15,450 nucleotides of DNA from CAYJLW01 sp964370965 (GTDB taxonomy: Bacteria > Actinomycetota > Acidimicrobiia > UBA2766). Shown here piece by piece: positions 5,519-12,656 of this stretch; the first letter of the stretch is position 1, and each line of letters opens with the position of its first letter. Made by a program: the position numbers and the translations under genes. The stretch is taken from NCBI GenBank assembly GCA_964370965.1, contig CAYJLW010000088.1, positions 1 through 15,450 on the forward strand, read 5' to 3'. The notes beneath the pieces were generated by a model. That model worked only from the letters and a program-made list of their open reading frames with translations. It was not told the origin of the DNA and searched no databases.

Positions 5519-7546
5519 ATGCTGAGGCGCACAGGTCGGTTCGTGGCACTCCTGGTGTGCCTCGCTCTCGCGTGGGGGGGTCTGGAGCTCGCCGTCCCGC
5601 AAACGGCCGGGGCCGTCCCCGCTCACGTCGCGGCGAAGCGCCGCCGGCCCCGCAGTTCCGCACGCCGCCGCGCCCGCCGGGTACGCCGGGTACGCCGGGT
5701 ACGCCGCTGCCGGCGCCGGGGCCGGGTCCGCCGCTGCCGGCGCAGCGCCGCCACCGGGGTCGCCGCCGTGACCGCGCTCCCCGCTCCCCCTCCCTCGCCT
5801 CCGCCCGGGCCCGTCTCGTGCAACCCGGTGCGCCTCGTCACCTGCGGCATGCCGTACCCCAGCGACGCGTTCGCGGTCGTCGACGCCTCGTCGCCCACGG
5901 GCGTGCACCTCGAGGTGGGAGACGCCATCCTGCCCCCGGACGTGCTCGCCCAGCTCCCCCGCTCCGTGTGGCCGTCGGCCATCTACAACGCCAAGACCGG
6001 CTTCTCGGCTGCGGGGCCGGTGCTCTTCGAGGTCGACCGCGCCGCCGATCCTGCCACGCTGCCCGACGACGGAGGCGAGACCGTCGTCGTGTTCGACGCC
6101 ACCACCGGGGAGCGCGTGCCTGTCCTCGCCGCCCTCGACGACGACGCCGCCAACCGCACGCCCCGGGGGTACGTTGTGCGGGCCTGGCCGCGCACACGTT
6201 TCGCGTTCGGGCACCGCTACGTCGCCGCGCTCACCAACGGCCTCCGCTCCGTCGACGGCGGCCGGTACGCGCCGTCCCCCGGCTTCGCCGCCGCCATCAG
6301 CGGCGATCCCGCCCGGTCGCCGATGGCGGGAACCTACGCCGGTGTCGCCGCCTTCCTTGGCGCCCGTGGCATCCCCGCCTCCGCTCTCGTGTCCGCGGTG
6401 TCCTTCACCGTGCGCTCCGAGGAGGAGGTCACGGCGCCGCTGCTCGCCATGGCGGCGGAGGCGTACCGCCAGGACCACCCGGTTCGACACCTGCAGATCG
6501 GCCCCGGAGTGTTCCCGGGCATCGCCGCCACCGTCACGGGCCAGGTGCGGGCCACGGACTTCCGGGGCCCCGAGGGCAACGTGGCGTACCGGCCCGGGGA
6601 CACCGGCACACCGGAGTGGCTCGACTTCGTCATGGCCGTCCCCGAGTCGGCGGCGCGCGAGCCGGCCCCGGTCGCCCTCTACGGCCACGGCATCACGGCA
6701 TTCAAGGAGACGTACCTGGCGGTGGCCCCGTTCCTCGCCCAGGACGGTGTCGCCACGATCGCCGTCGACCAGCCGAACCACGGCAGCCGGGGCGCCGCCG
6801 AGGGCGGCCTCCTCACGGACATCATGGCCCCCGCCCACACGCCCCGGATGGTCGGCCTCGTCCCGCAGTCCTCGATCGACTTCGTGTCCCTGCTGAAAGC
6901 CGTCGAGTCGTCGCTCGCCGGACTCGACGTCGCCCCCCTCAACCTCCTCGACCCCTTCCGGGGCGACGGCGTCCCCGACCTCGACACGTCCCGCATCTTC
7001 TACGCGGGCACATCCATGGGCGGGGTCCTCGGCGCCGCCTTCACGGCCGTGGCGCCGCACCTCGACGGGGCCTTCCTTCACGTGGCCGGGGTGGGAATCA
7101 CCCACATCCTGACGGGCTCCTCGGTGTGGAAGGGCCTCCATTTCGACCACGTGGCGCCCGAAAACGCCTCAGGCGGGGTGGCGGCCGTCGCCGTGGCCGG
7201 CATCCAGCAGATGGTGGACGTGGGCGACGCCGTCAACTTCGTCCACCTGTGGCGCCAACCGCCGCCGACCCTGACCGCCAGGCCGGTGCTCCTGCTGTAC
7301 GGCCGCACCGACGCCGTCGTCCCCAACTTCGCGAGCGAGGCCCTGGCCCGCATGGGCGGTCTCGCCCCGATCGACCACGACGAGCGCAGGCTGCCCGCTG
7401 ACGGCTACGGCTCCTACCTCGTCGATTCCCCCCTGCAGGGTGACCTCGCCCACATGTCGTTCCTGCTCCCTGACGCCATGGATGTGCAGACCGCCTGGGT
7501 GCGCCGCCTCCTGGGCGAGGGTTTCGCCGACCTCGGCCCGCAGTGA
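5519..7546 (+). CDS. Secreted alpha/beta hydrolase (lipase/esterase-like) with an Arg-rich N-terminal segment
   Basis: Predicted exported hydrolase of 675 residues. Residues 1-32 are a signal peptide (MLRRTG, hydrophobic core, AGA cleavage site). Residues 40-75 contain 23 Arg and one Lys, followed by a proline-rich linker. A beta-rich domain (about 95-350, beginning CNPVRLVTCGMPYPSDAF) resembles the N-terminal part of bacterial secreted lipase-like proteins (VolA-type; tentative). The C-terminal alpha/beta-hydrolase fold has the HG oxyanion motif (His390-Gly391), nucleophile elbow G497-T-S499-M-G, Asp598 in GRTD, and His645 in DLAH: a complete Ser-Asp-His triad. The in-frame codons upstream to 5369 lack signal-peptide character and overlap the candidate promoter, so ATG 5519 was chosen. 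The substrate is unknown; esters or lipids are most likely. The ETF gene follows after 13 bases. Confidence 0.75.
   Translation: MLRRTGRFVALLVCLALAWGGLELAVPQTAGAVPAHVAAKRRRPRSSARRRARRVRRVRRVRRCRRRGRVRRCRRSAATGVAAVTALPAPPPSPPPGPVSCNPVRLVTCGMPYPSDAFAVVDASSPTGVHLEVGDAILPPDVLAQLPRSVWPSAIYNAKTGFSAAGPVLFEVDRAADPATLPDDGGETVVVFDATTGERVPVLAALDDDAANRTPRGYVVRAWPRTRFAFGHRYVAALTNGLRSVDGGRYAPSPGFAAAISGDPARSPMAGTYAGVAAFLGARGIPASALVSAVSFTVRSEEEVTAPLLAMAAEAYRQDHPVRHLQIGPGVFPGIAATVTGQVRATDFRGPEGNVAYRPGDTGTPEWLDFVMAVPESAAREPAPVALYGHGITAFKETYLAVAPFLAQDGVATIAVDQPNHGSRGAAEGGLLTDIMAPAHTPRMVGLVPQSSIDFVSLLKAVESSLAGLDVAPLNLLDPFRGDGVPDLDTSRIFYAGTSMGGVLGAAFTAVAPHLDGAFLHVAGVGITHILTGSSVWKGLHFDHVAPENASGGVAAVAVAGIQQMVDVGDAVNFVHLWRQPPPTLTARPVLLLYGRTDAVVPNFASEALARMGGLAPIDHDERRLPADGYGSYLVDSPLQGDLAHMSFLLPDAMDVQTAWVRRLLGEGFADLGPQ
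5676..5702 (+). repeat. Three tandem copies of a 9-bp unit (GCCGGGTAC)
   Basis: Copies lie at 5676-5684, 5685-5693 and 5694-5702, inside the hydrolase gene. In frame they encode repeated R-V-R triplets of the Arg-rich segment; in another frame they encode P-G-T repeats. A second short duplication (CCGCTGCCGGCGC) follows directly. Such repeats favour slippage. Confidence 0.8.
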
Positions 7547-7559
7547 CCCCGGGGGCTCA

Positions 7560-9443
7560 GTGAAGGCGGTCGTCCTCGTGAAGCAGGTGCCCGACCTGCG
7601 AGCGACGGCCGTGGGGATCCGTGAGGACGGGACGATCGACCGGGCGGCCGCCCCGGCCGTCACAAACCCCGCCGACCTCCACGCCGTAGAGGCGGCGCTG
7701 CGTCTCGCCGACGACGTCTGGGCGCTCACGATGGGGCCGCCCGCGGCGGAGGCCGTCCTGCGCGAGGTGATCGCCCTCGGCGCCCACCACGGCGTCCTCC
7801 TCTGCGACCGGGCCCTCGCCGGCTCCGACACGTGGGCGACGGCCAACGCCCTGGCGGCGGCGATCGTCCACATGGGGAACGCCGACGTCGTCCTCTGTGG
7901 CATGTCCGCCCTCGACGGCGAGACCGCCCAGGTGGGCCCCGAGGTGGCCTGCCGCCTGGACCTCCCGCAGGCCACATGTTGCGAAGACGTCGCCCTCGAC
8001 AACGGCCGGCTCGTGGCCCGGCGCATCGTGGAGGGCGGTTTCGAGCGGCTCTCCCTGCCGCTGCCCGCGCTCGTCACCGTCGCCGAGACCGGGTTCGTGC
8101 CCCGCTACCCCACGATGCTGGGACGCCGCCGCGCCGCCGCAGCCGCGATAGAGAGGCTGTCAGCGGCGGACGTCGGGGTGGGCCCTGACCGTGTCGGCCT
8201 CGCCGCCTCCCCCACGAAGGTCGCCCACATGACGCCCGTGCAACTCCCCGAACGCCGGTGCCGGTTGGTGGGCGACGACCTCGACTTCGACGCCCTCGCC
8301 GTTGAGATCACCGCTCTTCTCTCTCCCGGCGAACCGGGCGCCGCGGTCGCCACGCCGCCTGCAGCCGGGGACACGGGCGGGGCGCCCCCGACACCCTCGG
8401 AGGCTTTCGCCGGCACGCCCGCCGTCCTGGTGGTCTGCGAGCTCTACGACAGCGGCCTCTCCGGCGTTTCCGCCGAGCTCGTCTCGCGCGCTGCCGAGCT
8501 CGCCCCCGCTCTCGGTGGCGGCGTGGGCGCCGTCGTCGCCGGCGGCGACGCCGACGGCCTCGCCTCTGCCGCCGGGGAGGCCGCCCGCTTCGGCGCCGAC
8601 GTCGTGTACGTCGCTGCGCATCCGGAGCTGGCGCCGTACCGCTGCCAACCCCACGCCCGCGTCCTCGCCGACCTCGCCACCGCGCACCGCCCGGCGGCGA
8701 TCCTCTTCGGCGCCACGACGACGGGCAGGGATCTCGCCCCCCGGGTGGCGGGCCGCCTCGACACGGGCCTCGCCGCCGACTGCACCGATCTCACAGTGGG
8801 TCCGTGGGAACGCCGCCACGTGACCTACGACGCCCTCCTGCACCAGATCCGTCCCGCGATGGCCGGAGGCGTCCTCGCCACGTGCGTCTGCCCTGAGGCT
8901 CGCCCGCAGATGGCCACGGTGCGCCCCGGGGTCTTCACCGCCGTCCCCCGACCCCGCGCTGCGCGGCGAGCGGACGTCGCCGTTGCCCTCGGCCCCGCCG
9001 ACCTCGCCGTCACGGTTCTCGACCGGGAGGTGCGCCACGGCGACACACGTCTCGCCGACGCGGACGTGGTCGTCGCAGGCGGCGCCGGCTGCGACGCGTC
9101 GTCCTGGCACCTCCTGGAGGATCTCGCCGACGCGGTCGGCGGGCGCGTGGCGGCCTCCCGGGCGGCGGTCGAGGCGGGCCTCGCCCCCCGCCCCCTGCAG
9201 GTGGGCCAGACCGGCACGACGGTCCACCCGTCGCTCTACGTCGCCTGCGGCATCTCGGGCGCCCTGCAACACGCCGTAGGGATGCGCTCCGCCCGCACGG
9301 TCCTGGCCGTGAACCGGGACCCGGATGCGTTCATCTTCCGCCTCGCCCACTTCGGCGTGGTCGCCGACGTCGCCGACGCCCTCCCGCCCCTCGCGGCGGC
9401 CTTCCGCCGCGCCGCCCCGGGCAGGGAGACGGCGCCTACCTGA
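7560..9443 (+). CDS. Fused electron transfer flavoprotein, beta-alpha (EtfB-EtfA in one chain)
   Basis: Soluble flavoprotein of 627 residues that carries electrons from acyl-CoA or similar dehydrogenases to the quinone pool. Residues 1-260 are the beta-type half (KAVVLVKQVPD start; nucleotide-loop motif DGETAQVGP). A Pro/Ala/Gly linker (about 262-285) joins the alpha-type half, which carries TTTGRDLAPRVAGRL (about 386-400), FAD motif V548-GQTGTT, G564-ISGALQH571 and NRDPDAFIF. Two separate genes are usual, and both halves here look complete. GTG at 7560 was chosen because KAVVLVKQVPD is the usual EtfB start; upstream codons overlap the hydrolase gene. Its ribosome site is only G-rich. No ETF:quinone oxidoreductase or dehydrogenase gene is nearby, so the partner is unknown. 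The 3' end overlaps the oppositely directed mutase gene. Confidence 0.9.
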   Translation: MKAVVLVKQVPDLRATAVGIREDGTIDRAAAPAVTNPADLHAVEAALRLADDVWALTMGPPAAEAVLREVIALGAHHGVLLCDRALAGSDTWATANALAAAIVHMGNADVVLCGMSALDGETAQVGPEVACRLDLPQATCCEDVALDNGRLVARRIVEGGFERLSLPLPALVTVAETGFVPRYPTMLGRRRAAAAAIERLSAADVGVGPDRVGLAASPTKVAHMTPVQLPERRCRLVGDDLDFDALAVEITALLSPGEPGAAVATPPAAGDTGGAPPTPSEAFAGTPAVLVVCELYDSGLSGVSAELVSRAAELAPALGGGVGAVVAGGDADGLASAAGEAARFGADVVYVAAHPELAPYRCQPHARVLADLATAHRPAAILFGATTTGRDLAPRVAGRLDTGLAADCTDLTVGPWERRHVTYDALLHQIRPAMAGGVLATCVCPEARPQMATVRPGVFTAVPRPRAARRADVAVALGPADLAVTVLDREVRHGDTRLADADVVVAGGAGCDASSWHLLEDLADAVGGRVAASRAAVEAGLAPRPLQVGQTGTTVHPSLYVACGISGALQHAVGMRSARTVLAVNRDPDAFIFRLAHFGVVADVADALPPLAAAFRRAAPGRETAPT

Positions 9444-11022
9444 CGGGGCGGTGCTCGCCGTACTCGTCGCGCAGGACGTCGCTCACCTCGCCCAGGGTCG
9501 CGTAGCACCGGAGCGCCTCGCGCATGGGGACGAGGAGGTTCTGCGTCCCGCGGGCCGCTGCCCGCACGTCCTCGAGGGCCGCCGCCACGGCACCGTTGTC
9601 GCGACTGCCCTTCAGGGTCTTCACCCGCTCGACCTGCTCATGCACCTTCACCTGGTCGATCACCTGCAGGTCGACGGGCCCTTCGTCCTCGACCGTGAAA
9701 CGGTTCACGCCCACGACGACCTGCGTGGCGTCCTCGACGGCCTTGGCGCAGTCGTAGGCGGCCTGCTCGATCTCGTCCTGCATGAACCCGGCCTCGATCG
9801 CCGCCACGGCCCCGCCCATGTCGTCGATGCGGGCGACGTAGTCCCAGATGGCCGCCTCCATCTCGTCCGTGAGGGTCTCGACGAAGTAGCTCCCGGCGAG
9901 CGGATCGACGGTGTCGGTGACACCGGACTCGTAGCCGATGATCTGCTGCGTACGCAGCGCCAGCACCGCCGCCTTCTCCGTGGGCAGGGTGAGGGCCTCG
10001 TCGAAGCCGTTCGTGTGCAACGACTGGGTTCCCCCGAGGACGGCGGCAAGGGCCTGCATGGCGACGCGCACCACGTTCGTCTCGGGCTGCTGGGCGATGA
10101 GGGTGGAACCCCCGGTCTGGGTGTGAAAGCGGAGCAGGAGCGACTTCTCGTCGCGGGCCCCGAAACGGTCGCGCATGACGTCCGCCCAGATGCGCCGTGC
10201 CGCCCGGTACTTGGCGACCTCCTCGAAGAGGTTGTTGTGGGCGTTGAAGAAGAAGCTCAGCCGCGGGGCGAACTCGTCCACGTCGAGGCCGGCGGCGACG
10301 GCGGCCTGCACGTACGCGATCCCGTTGGAGATCGTGAACGCCGCCTCCTGGGCCGCCGTGGAGCCGGCCTCCCGGATGTGGTACCCGGAGATCGAGATCG
10401 TGTTCCAGCGGGGCACCCGTTCCCGGCAGTAGGCGAAGAGGTCTGTGATGACGCGCATGGACGGACGCGGCGGGTAGATGTAGGTGCCGCGGGCGACGTA
10501 CTCCTTCAGGATGTCGTTCTGGACCGTGCCGCCTATCCGCGCGGGCGGGACGCCCTGGCCGTCGGCGACGAGCTCGTAGAGGAGCAGGAGGACCGCCGCC
10601 GTGGCGTTGATCGTCATGGACGTGGTGACCCGCTCCAGCGGGATGCCATGGAGGAGGCGCTCCATGTCCTCCAGGCTGGAGATCGCCACGCCCACCTTGC
10701 CCACCTCGCCCTCGGCGCGGGGATGGTCGGAGTCGTAGCCCATCTGGGTGGGGAGGTCGAAGGCGACGCTGAGGCCGGTCTGGCCCGCCTCCAGGAGACG
10801 GCGGAAGCGCTCGTTGGTCTCCTCGGCGGTGCCGAACCCGGCGTACTGGCGCATGGTCCAGAGCCGGCCCCGGTACATGTTCGGGTACACGCCCCGCGTG
10901 TAGGGGTACTCGCCGGGACGGCCCAGCCGGGCGTCCGGGTCGAAGCCGTCGAGGTCGGCCGGCCCGTAAAGCGGCCGCACCTCGATCCCGGAGGACGTGA
11001 GCCGGCGGTCGTCAACGCTCAT
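9436..11022 (-). CDS. Methylmalonyl-CoA mutase catalytic (large) subunit, without B12-binding domain
   Basis: Catalytic TIM-barrel subunit (528 residues) of a coenzyme-B12 acyl-CoA mutase, interconverting succinyl-CoA and (R)-methylmalonyl-CoA. Substrate residues match true methylmalonyl-CoA mutase: Tyr60 in RQYAGF (equivalent of Tyr89 in the Propionibacterium enzyme), Arg178 in QNDILKEYVAR (Arg207) and His215 in SGYH (His244). Isobutyryl-CoA mutases have Phe and Gln at the first two. The chain ends at the usual point of split enzymes (GEHRPVR) and lacks the DxHxxG cobalamin domain, so a small B12-binding subunit must be encoded elsewhere. The ATG has no ribosome site; TAGCAT lies six bases upstream, just after a perfect hairpin. 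The 3' end overlaps the convergent ETF gene by eight bases. Confidence 0.92.
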   Translation of the reverse strand: MSVDDRRLTSSGIEVRPLYGPADLDGFDPDARLGRPGEYPYTRGVYPNMYRGRLWTMRQYAGFGTAEETNERFRRLLEAGQTGLSVAFDLPTQMGYDSDHPRAEGEVGKVGVAISSLEDMERLLHGIPLERVTTSMTINATAAVLLLLYELVADGQGVPPARIGGTVQNDILKEYVARGTYIYPPRPSMRVITDLFAYCRERVPRWNTISISGYHIREAGSTAAQEAAFTISNGIAYVQAAVAAGLDVDEFAPRLSFFFNAHNNLFEEVAKYRAARRIWADVMRDRFGARDEKSLLLRFHTQTGGSTLIAQQPETNVVRVAMQALAAVLGGTQSLHTNGFDEALTLPTEKAAVLALRTQQIIGYESGVTDTVDPLAGSYFVETLTDEMEAAIWDYVARIDDMGGAVAAIEAGFMQDEIEQAAYDCAKAVEDATQVVVGVNRFTVEDEGPVDLQVIDQVKVHEQVERVKTLKGSRDNGAVAAALEDVRAAARGTQNLLVPMREALRCYATLGEVSDVLRDEYGEHRPVR

Positions 11023-11028
11023 GGGCGG

Positions 11029-11034
11029 ATGCTA
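11029..11034 (-). promoter_or_regulatory. Probable -10 element of a leaderless promoter for the mutase gene
   Basis: On the minus strand TAGCAT (11034-11029) is followed by CCGCCC and then ATG at 11022. This is the same spacing as in front of the lpdA-like gene. Any -35 region would fall within the adjacent inverted repeat. Confidence 0.5.
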
Positions 11035-11037
11035 CGG

Positions 11038-11079
11038 CCGGGTGTACTTCGGGCGGTATTCCGCCCGAAGTACACCCGG
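11038..11079. terminator. Perfect 19-bp inverted repeat, terminator or operator
   Basis: CCGGGTGTACTTCGGGCGG (11038-11056) and its exact complement (11061-11079) flank a four-base TATT spacer. It starts nine bases after the stop codon of the AIM24-family gene and ends 15 bases before the mutase ATG, both on the minus strand. It may terminate the upstream transcript, although it lacks a U tract. It could instead be an operator overlapping the mutase promoter. Confidence 0.75.
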
Positions 11080-11088
11080 TTCGCGCGT

Positions 11089-11766
11089 TCAGTTGCTCGA
11101 CGTGGGCACCACCGAGCGGATCCAGGACTCCAGGGCGCTCATGGAACGGGTCTGGGTGAGAACCTCGCCCGGGCCCACGAGGTCGACGACGAGTCCCTCA
11201 CCGGAGAGCAGAGTGGACTTCAGGCCACCGACCTTGCGGACGTTGAACTGCACGCCCTCCCGGAAGGCGACGACGTGGCCTGTGTCGACGGTCATGGCCT
11301 GGCCGGCCCCGAGTGTGAAACGGTCGATGGCCCCGTAGGTGGAGACGACGAGCTTGCCCGTCCCCGCACAACGGAGAAGGAAGAGACCCTCGCCCCCGAA
11401 GAACGTCTTCGCCCCACCCCACTGCGTGTCGACCTCCACCTGGATCTCCGACGCCAGGTAGGAACCGGACTGCAACATCCACACGCCTTCGGTCACGTCG
11501 AGGACGTCGATGTCGCCGGGGAGGTGATGGCCTACCTGGATCCAGCCCCCGCCGGGGCCCGCCGTGAAGGTGTTCATGAAGAAAGACTCGCCGCCGAGCA
11601 TGGCCCGCTTCAGGCCCTTCATGATCCCGCCCTGCGTGCTGGTCTGGATCTGGGTGTCTGGCGACATCGCCACCATCGCGCCGGCCTCGGCCTTCACGGG
11701 CTCACTGGGGCCTAGGGTGACGGTCGCGACGGCGAACGACGGCTGGTGGCGGACCTGGACTTCCAT
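11089..11766 (-). CDS. AIM24 / TIGR00266 family protein
   Basis: Cytosolic protein of 225 residues, all beta, rich in Gly. Characteristic blocks include AEAGAMVAMS, GGESFFMNTFTA, a central GGEGLFLLRCAGTG, and the C-terminal FNVRKVGGLKSTLLSGEG. The length fits the family, whose fold resembles the TRAP RNA-binding protein and whose molecular role in bacteria is unknown; the yeast member Aim24 is mitochondrial. ATG at 11766 is preceded by a good ribosome site, AGGAGGT (11777-11771), so the in-frame codons up to 11799 were rejected. TAGACT (11817-11812) is a candidate -10 element. It lies upstream of the mutase gene in the same direction, but the intervening hairpin argues against simple co-transcription. 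Confidence 0.88.
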   Translation of the reverse strand: MEVQVRHQPSFAVATVTLGPSEPVKAEAGAMVAMSPDTQIQTSTQGGIMKGLKRAMLGGESFFMNTFTAGPGGGWIQVGHHLPGDIDVLDVTEGVWMLQSGSYLASEIQVEVDTQWGGAKTFFGGEGLFLLRCAGTGKLVVSTYGAIDRFTLGAGQAMTVDTGHVVAFREGVQFNVRKVGGLKSTLLSGEGLVVDLVGPGEVLTQTRSMSALESWIRSVVPTSSN

Positions 11767-11811
11767 GCGGACCTCCTGCAACTCCCACGGCCTCAGCACC
11801 GTGGCGCCCGC

Positions 11812-11817
11812 AGTCTA
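11812..11817 (-). promoter_or_regulatory. Candidate -10 element for the AIM24-family gene
   Basis: TAGACT on the minus strand would place the transcript start near 11805, leaving a leader of about 39 bases that contains the AGGAGGT ribosome site. No convincing -35 was found. The adjacent 11825-11850 sequence holds a GC-rich imperfect dyad around GGGATCCC. Confidence 0.4.
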
Positions 11818-11896
11818 GGAGGGCGGGCCGCCGGGATCCCGGGGCGGCCCGGGTACGAGGAGCGAGTCGGGTGCCGGTACGCGACCTGAGCCAAGC

Positions 11897-11920
11897 TGTG
11901 CCAGCATGTGCCAGCATGTG
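11897..11920 (+). repeat. Direct repeat TGTGCCAGCA (2.4 copies) at the methyltransferase start
   Basis: Copies are at 11897-11906 and 11907-11916, with a partial third (TGTG). The unit is ten bases, close to one helical turn, and lies over the putative promoter/start region. It may be a protein-binding site or simple slippage. Confidence 0.45.
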
Positions 11921-11924
11921 GCCC

Positions 11925-12590
11925 ATGGAAGGACTTGACGAGCGCCCTCATTTCCAGGGCTACGACGAGGATCGGCGGATGCAGGACGACCACGTCTTCA
12001 TATGGGACGCCATGTGCGAGGCGGCCGGGCCCCTCCTGGAGAACGCCATCGTGCTCGACATCGGCTGCAACCAGGGCGGGTTCCTGCGCCGGATGGTCGA
12101 CCGCTGGGACATCGGCAGGGGCTACGGCTTCGACATCGCGGAGGCGGCCGTGGCCGAGGCGAGTCGCCTCGCCGACGACAGGCCGCTGACCTACACCGTG
12201 TCCGAGGGCGTCCCGCGGGACTGGATCGACTTCGATCTCGCCTTCAGCCACGAGGTCCTCTACCTCCTCCACGACCTCCCCCTGCACGCCCACGAGATCT
12301 TCGCCGCGCTCCGCCCGGGCGGCGCCTACTTCGCCGCCATGGGCACCCACGCAGACAACCCCCTCATGGAGCTCTGGCACGCCGCCCTCGCCACGGGTCG
12401 CGACATGCCGCCGATCTACACGCTCGACGACGTCGCCGTCGCCTTCGAGGCCGCCGGGTTCGGCGTCTCGGCCCGCATCCTCGACGTCGGCTTCGTCCCG
12501 TACCGCAACCACGACTTCCCCAGCTACTTCGCGGGCATCGAGTACTTCACCCGCCACAAGATCCTGTTCCGCTTCGGCAAGCCCGCCTGA
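11925..12590 (+). CDS. Class I SAM-dependent methyltransferase, substrate unknown
   Basis: Cytosolic methyltransferase of 221 residues. Motif I is VLDIGCNQGG (43-52), the ribose-binding acid is Asp70 in GYGFDIAE, and the later strand motifs DLAFSHEVLYLL and ALRPGGAYFAAMG follow the usual Rossmann order. There is no metal-binding or DNA/RNA-targeting domain that would reveal the substrate. The start is uncertain: ATG 11925 (MEGLDERPHF) was chosen because the recognisable sequence begins there. ATG 11916 and GTG 11871 are in frame, and none has a ribosome site. A GNAT-like gene follows after 66 bases and is probably co-transcribed; a small hairpin (12596-12612) sits between them. Confidence 0.7.
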   Translation: MEGLDERPHFQGYDEDRRMQDDHVFIWDAMCEAAGPLLENAIVLDIGCNQGGFLRRMVDRWDIGRGYGFDIAEAAVAEASRLADDRPLTYTVSEGVPRDWIDFDLAFSHEVLYLLHDLPLHAHEIFAALRPGGAYFAAMGTHADNPLMELWHAALATGRDMPPIYTLDDVAVAFEAAGFGVSARILDVGFVPYRNHDFPSYFAGIEYFTRHKILFRFGKPA

Positions 12591-12595
12591 CCCCG

Positions 12596-12612
12596 GCTCG
12601 GCGCGGCCGAGC
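12596..12612. terminator. Small hairpin between methyltransferase and GNAT-like genes
   Basis: GCTCGGC (12596-12602) and GCCGAGC (12606-12612) form a perfect 7-bp stem with a three-base loop, starting six bases after the methyltransferase stop. It has no U tract, so it may be only an attenuating or mRNA-processing structure within the operon. Confidence 0.35.
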
Positions 12613-12656
12613 AGGGACCCCCGCACCCCTGACGAGACCCCCAGGAGGACAGCGCA

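Noticed and set aside
5462..7150. 562-codon minus-strand frame antisense to the hydrolase
   Set aside because: The + strand frame has a signal peptide and full catalytic triad; the antisense frame shows no motifs.
8302..8823. 173-codon + frame inside the ETF gene
   Set aside because: Ser/Pro/Arg-rich shadow of the ETF coding frame.
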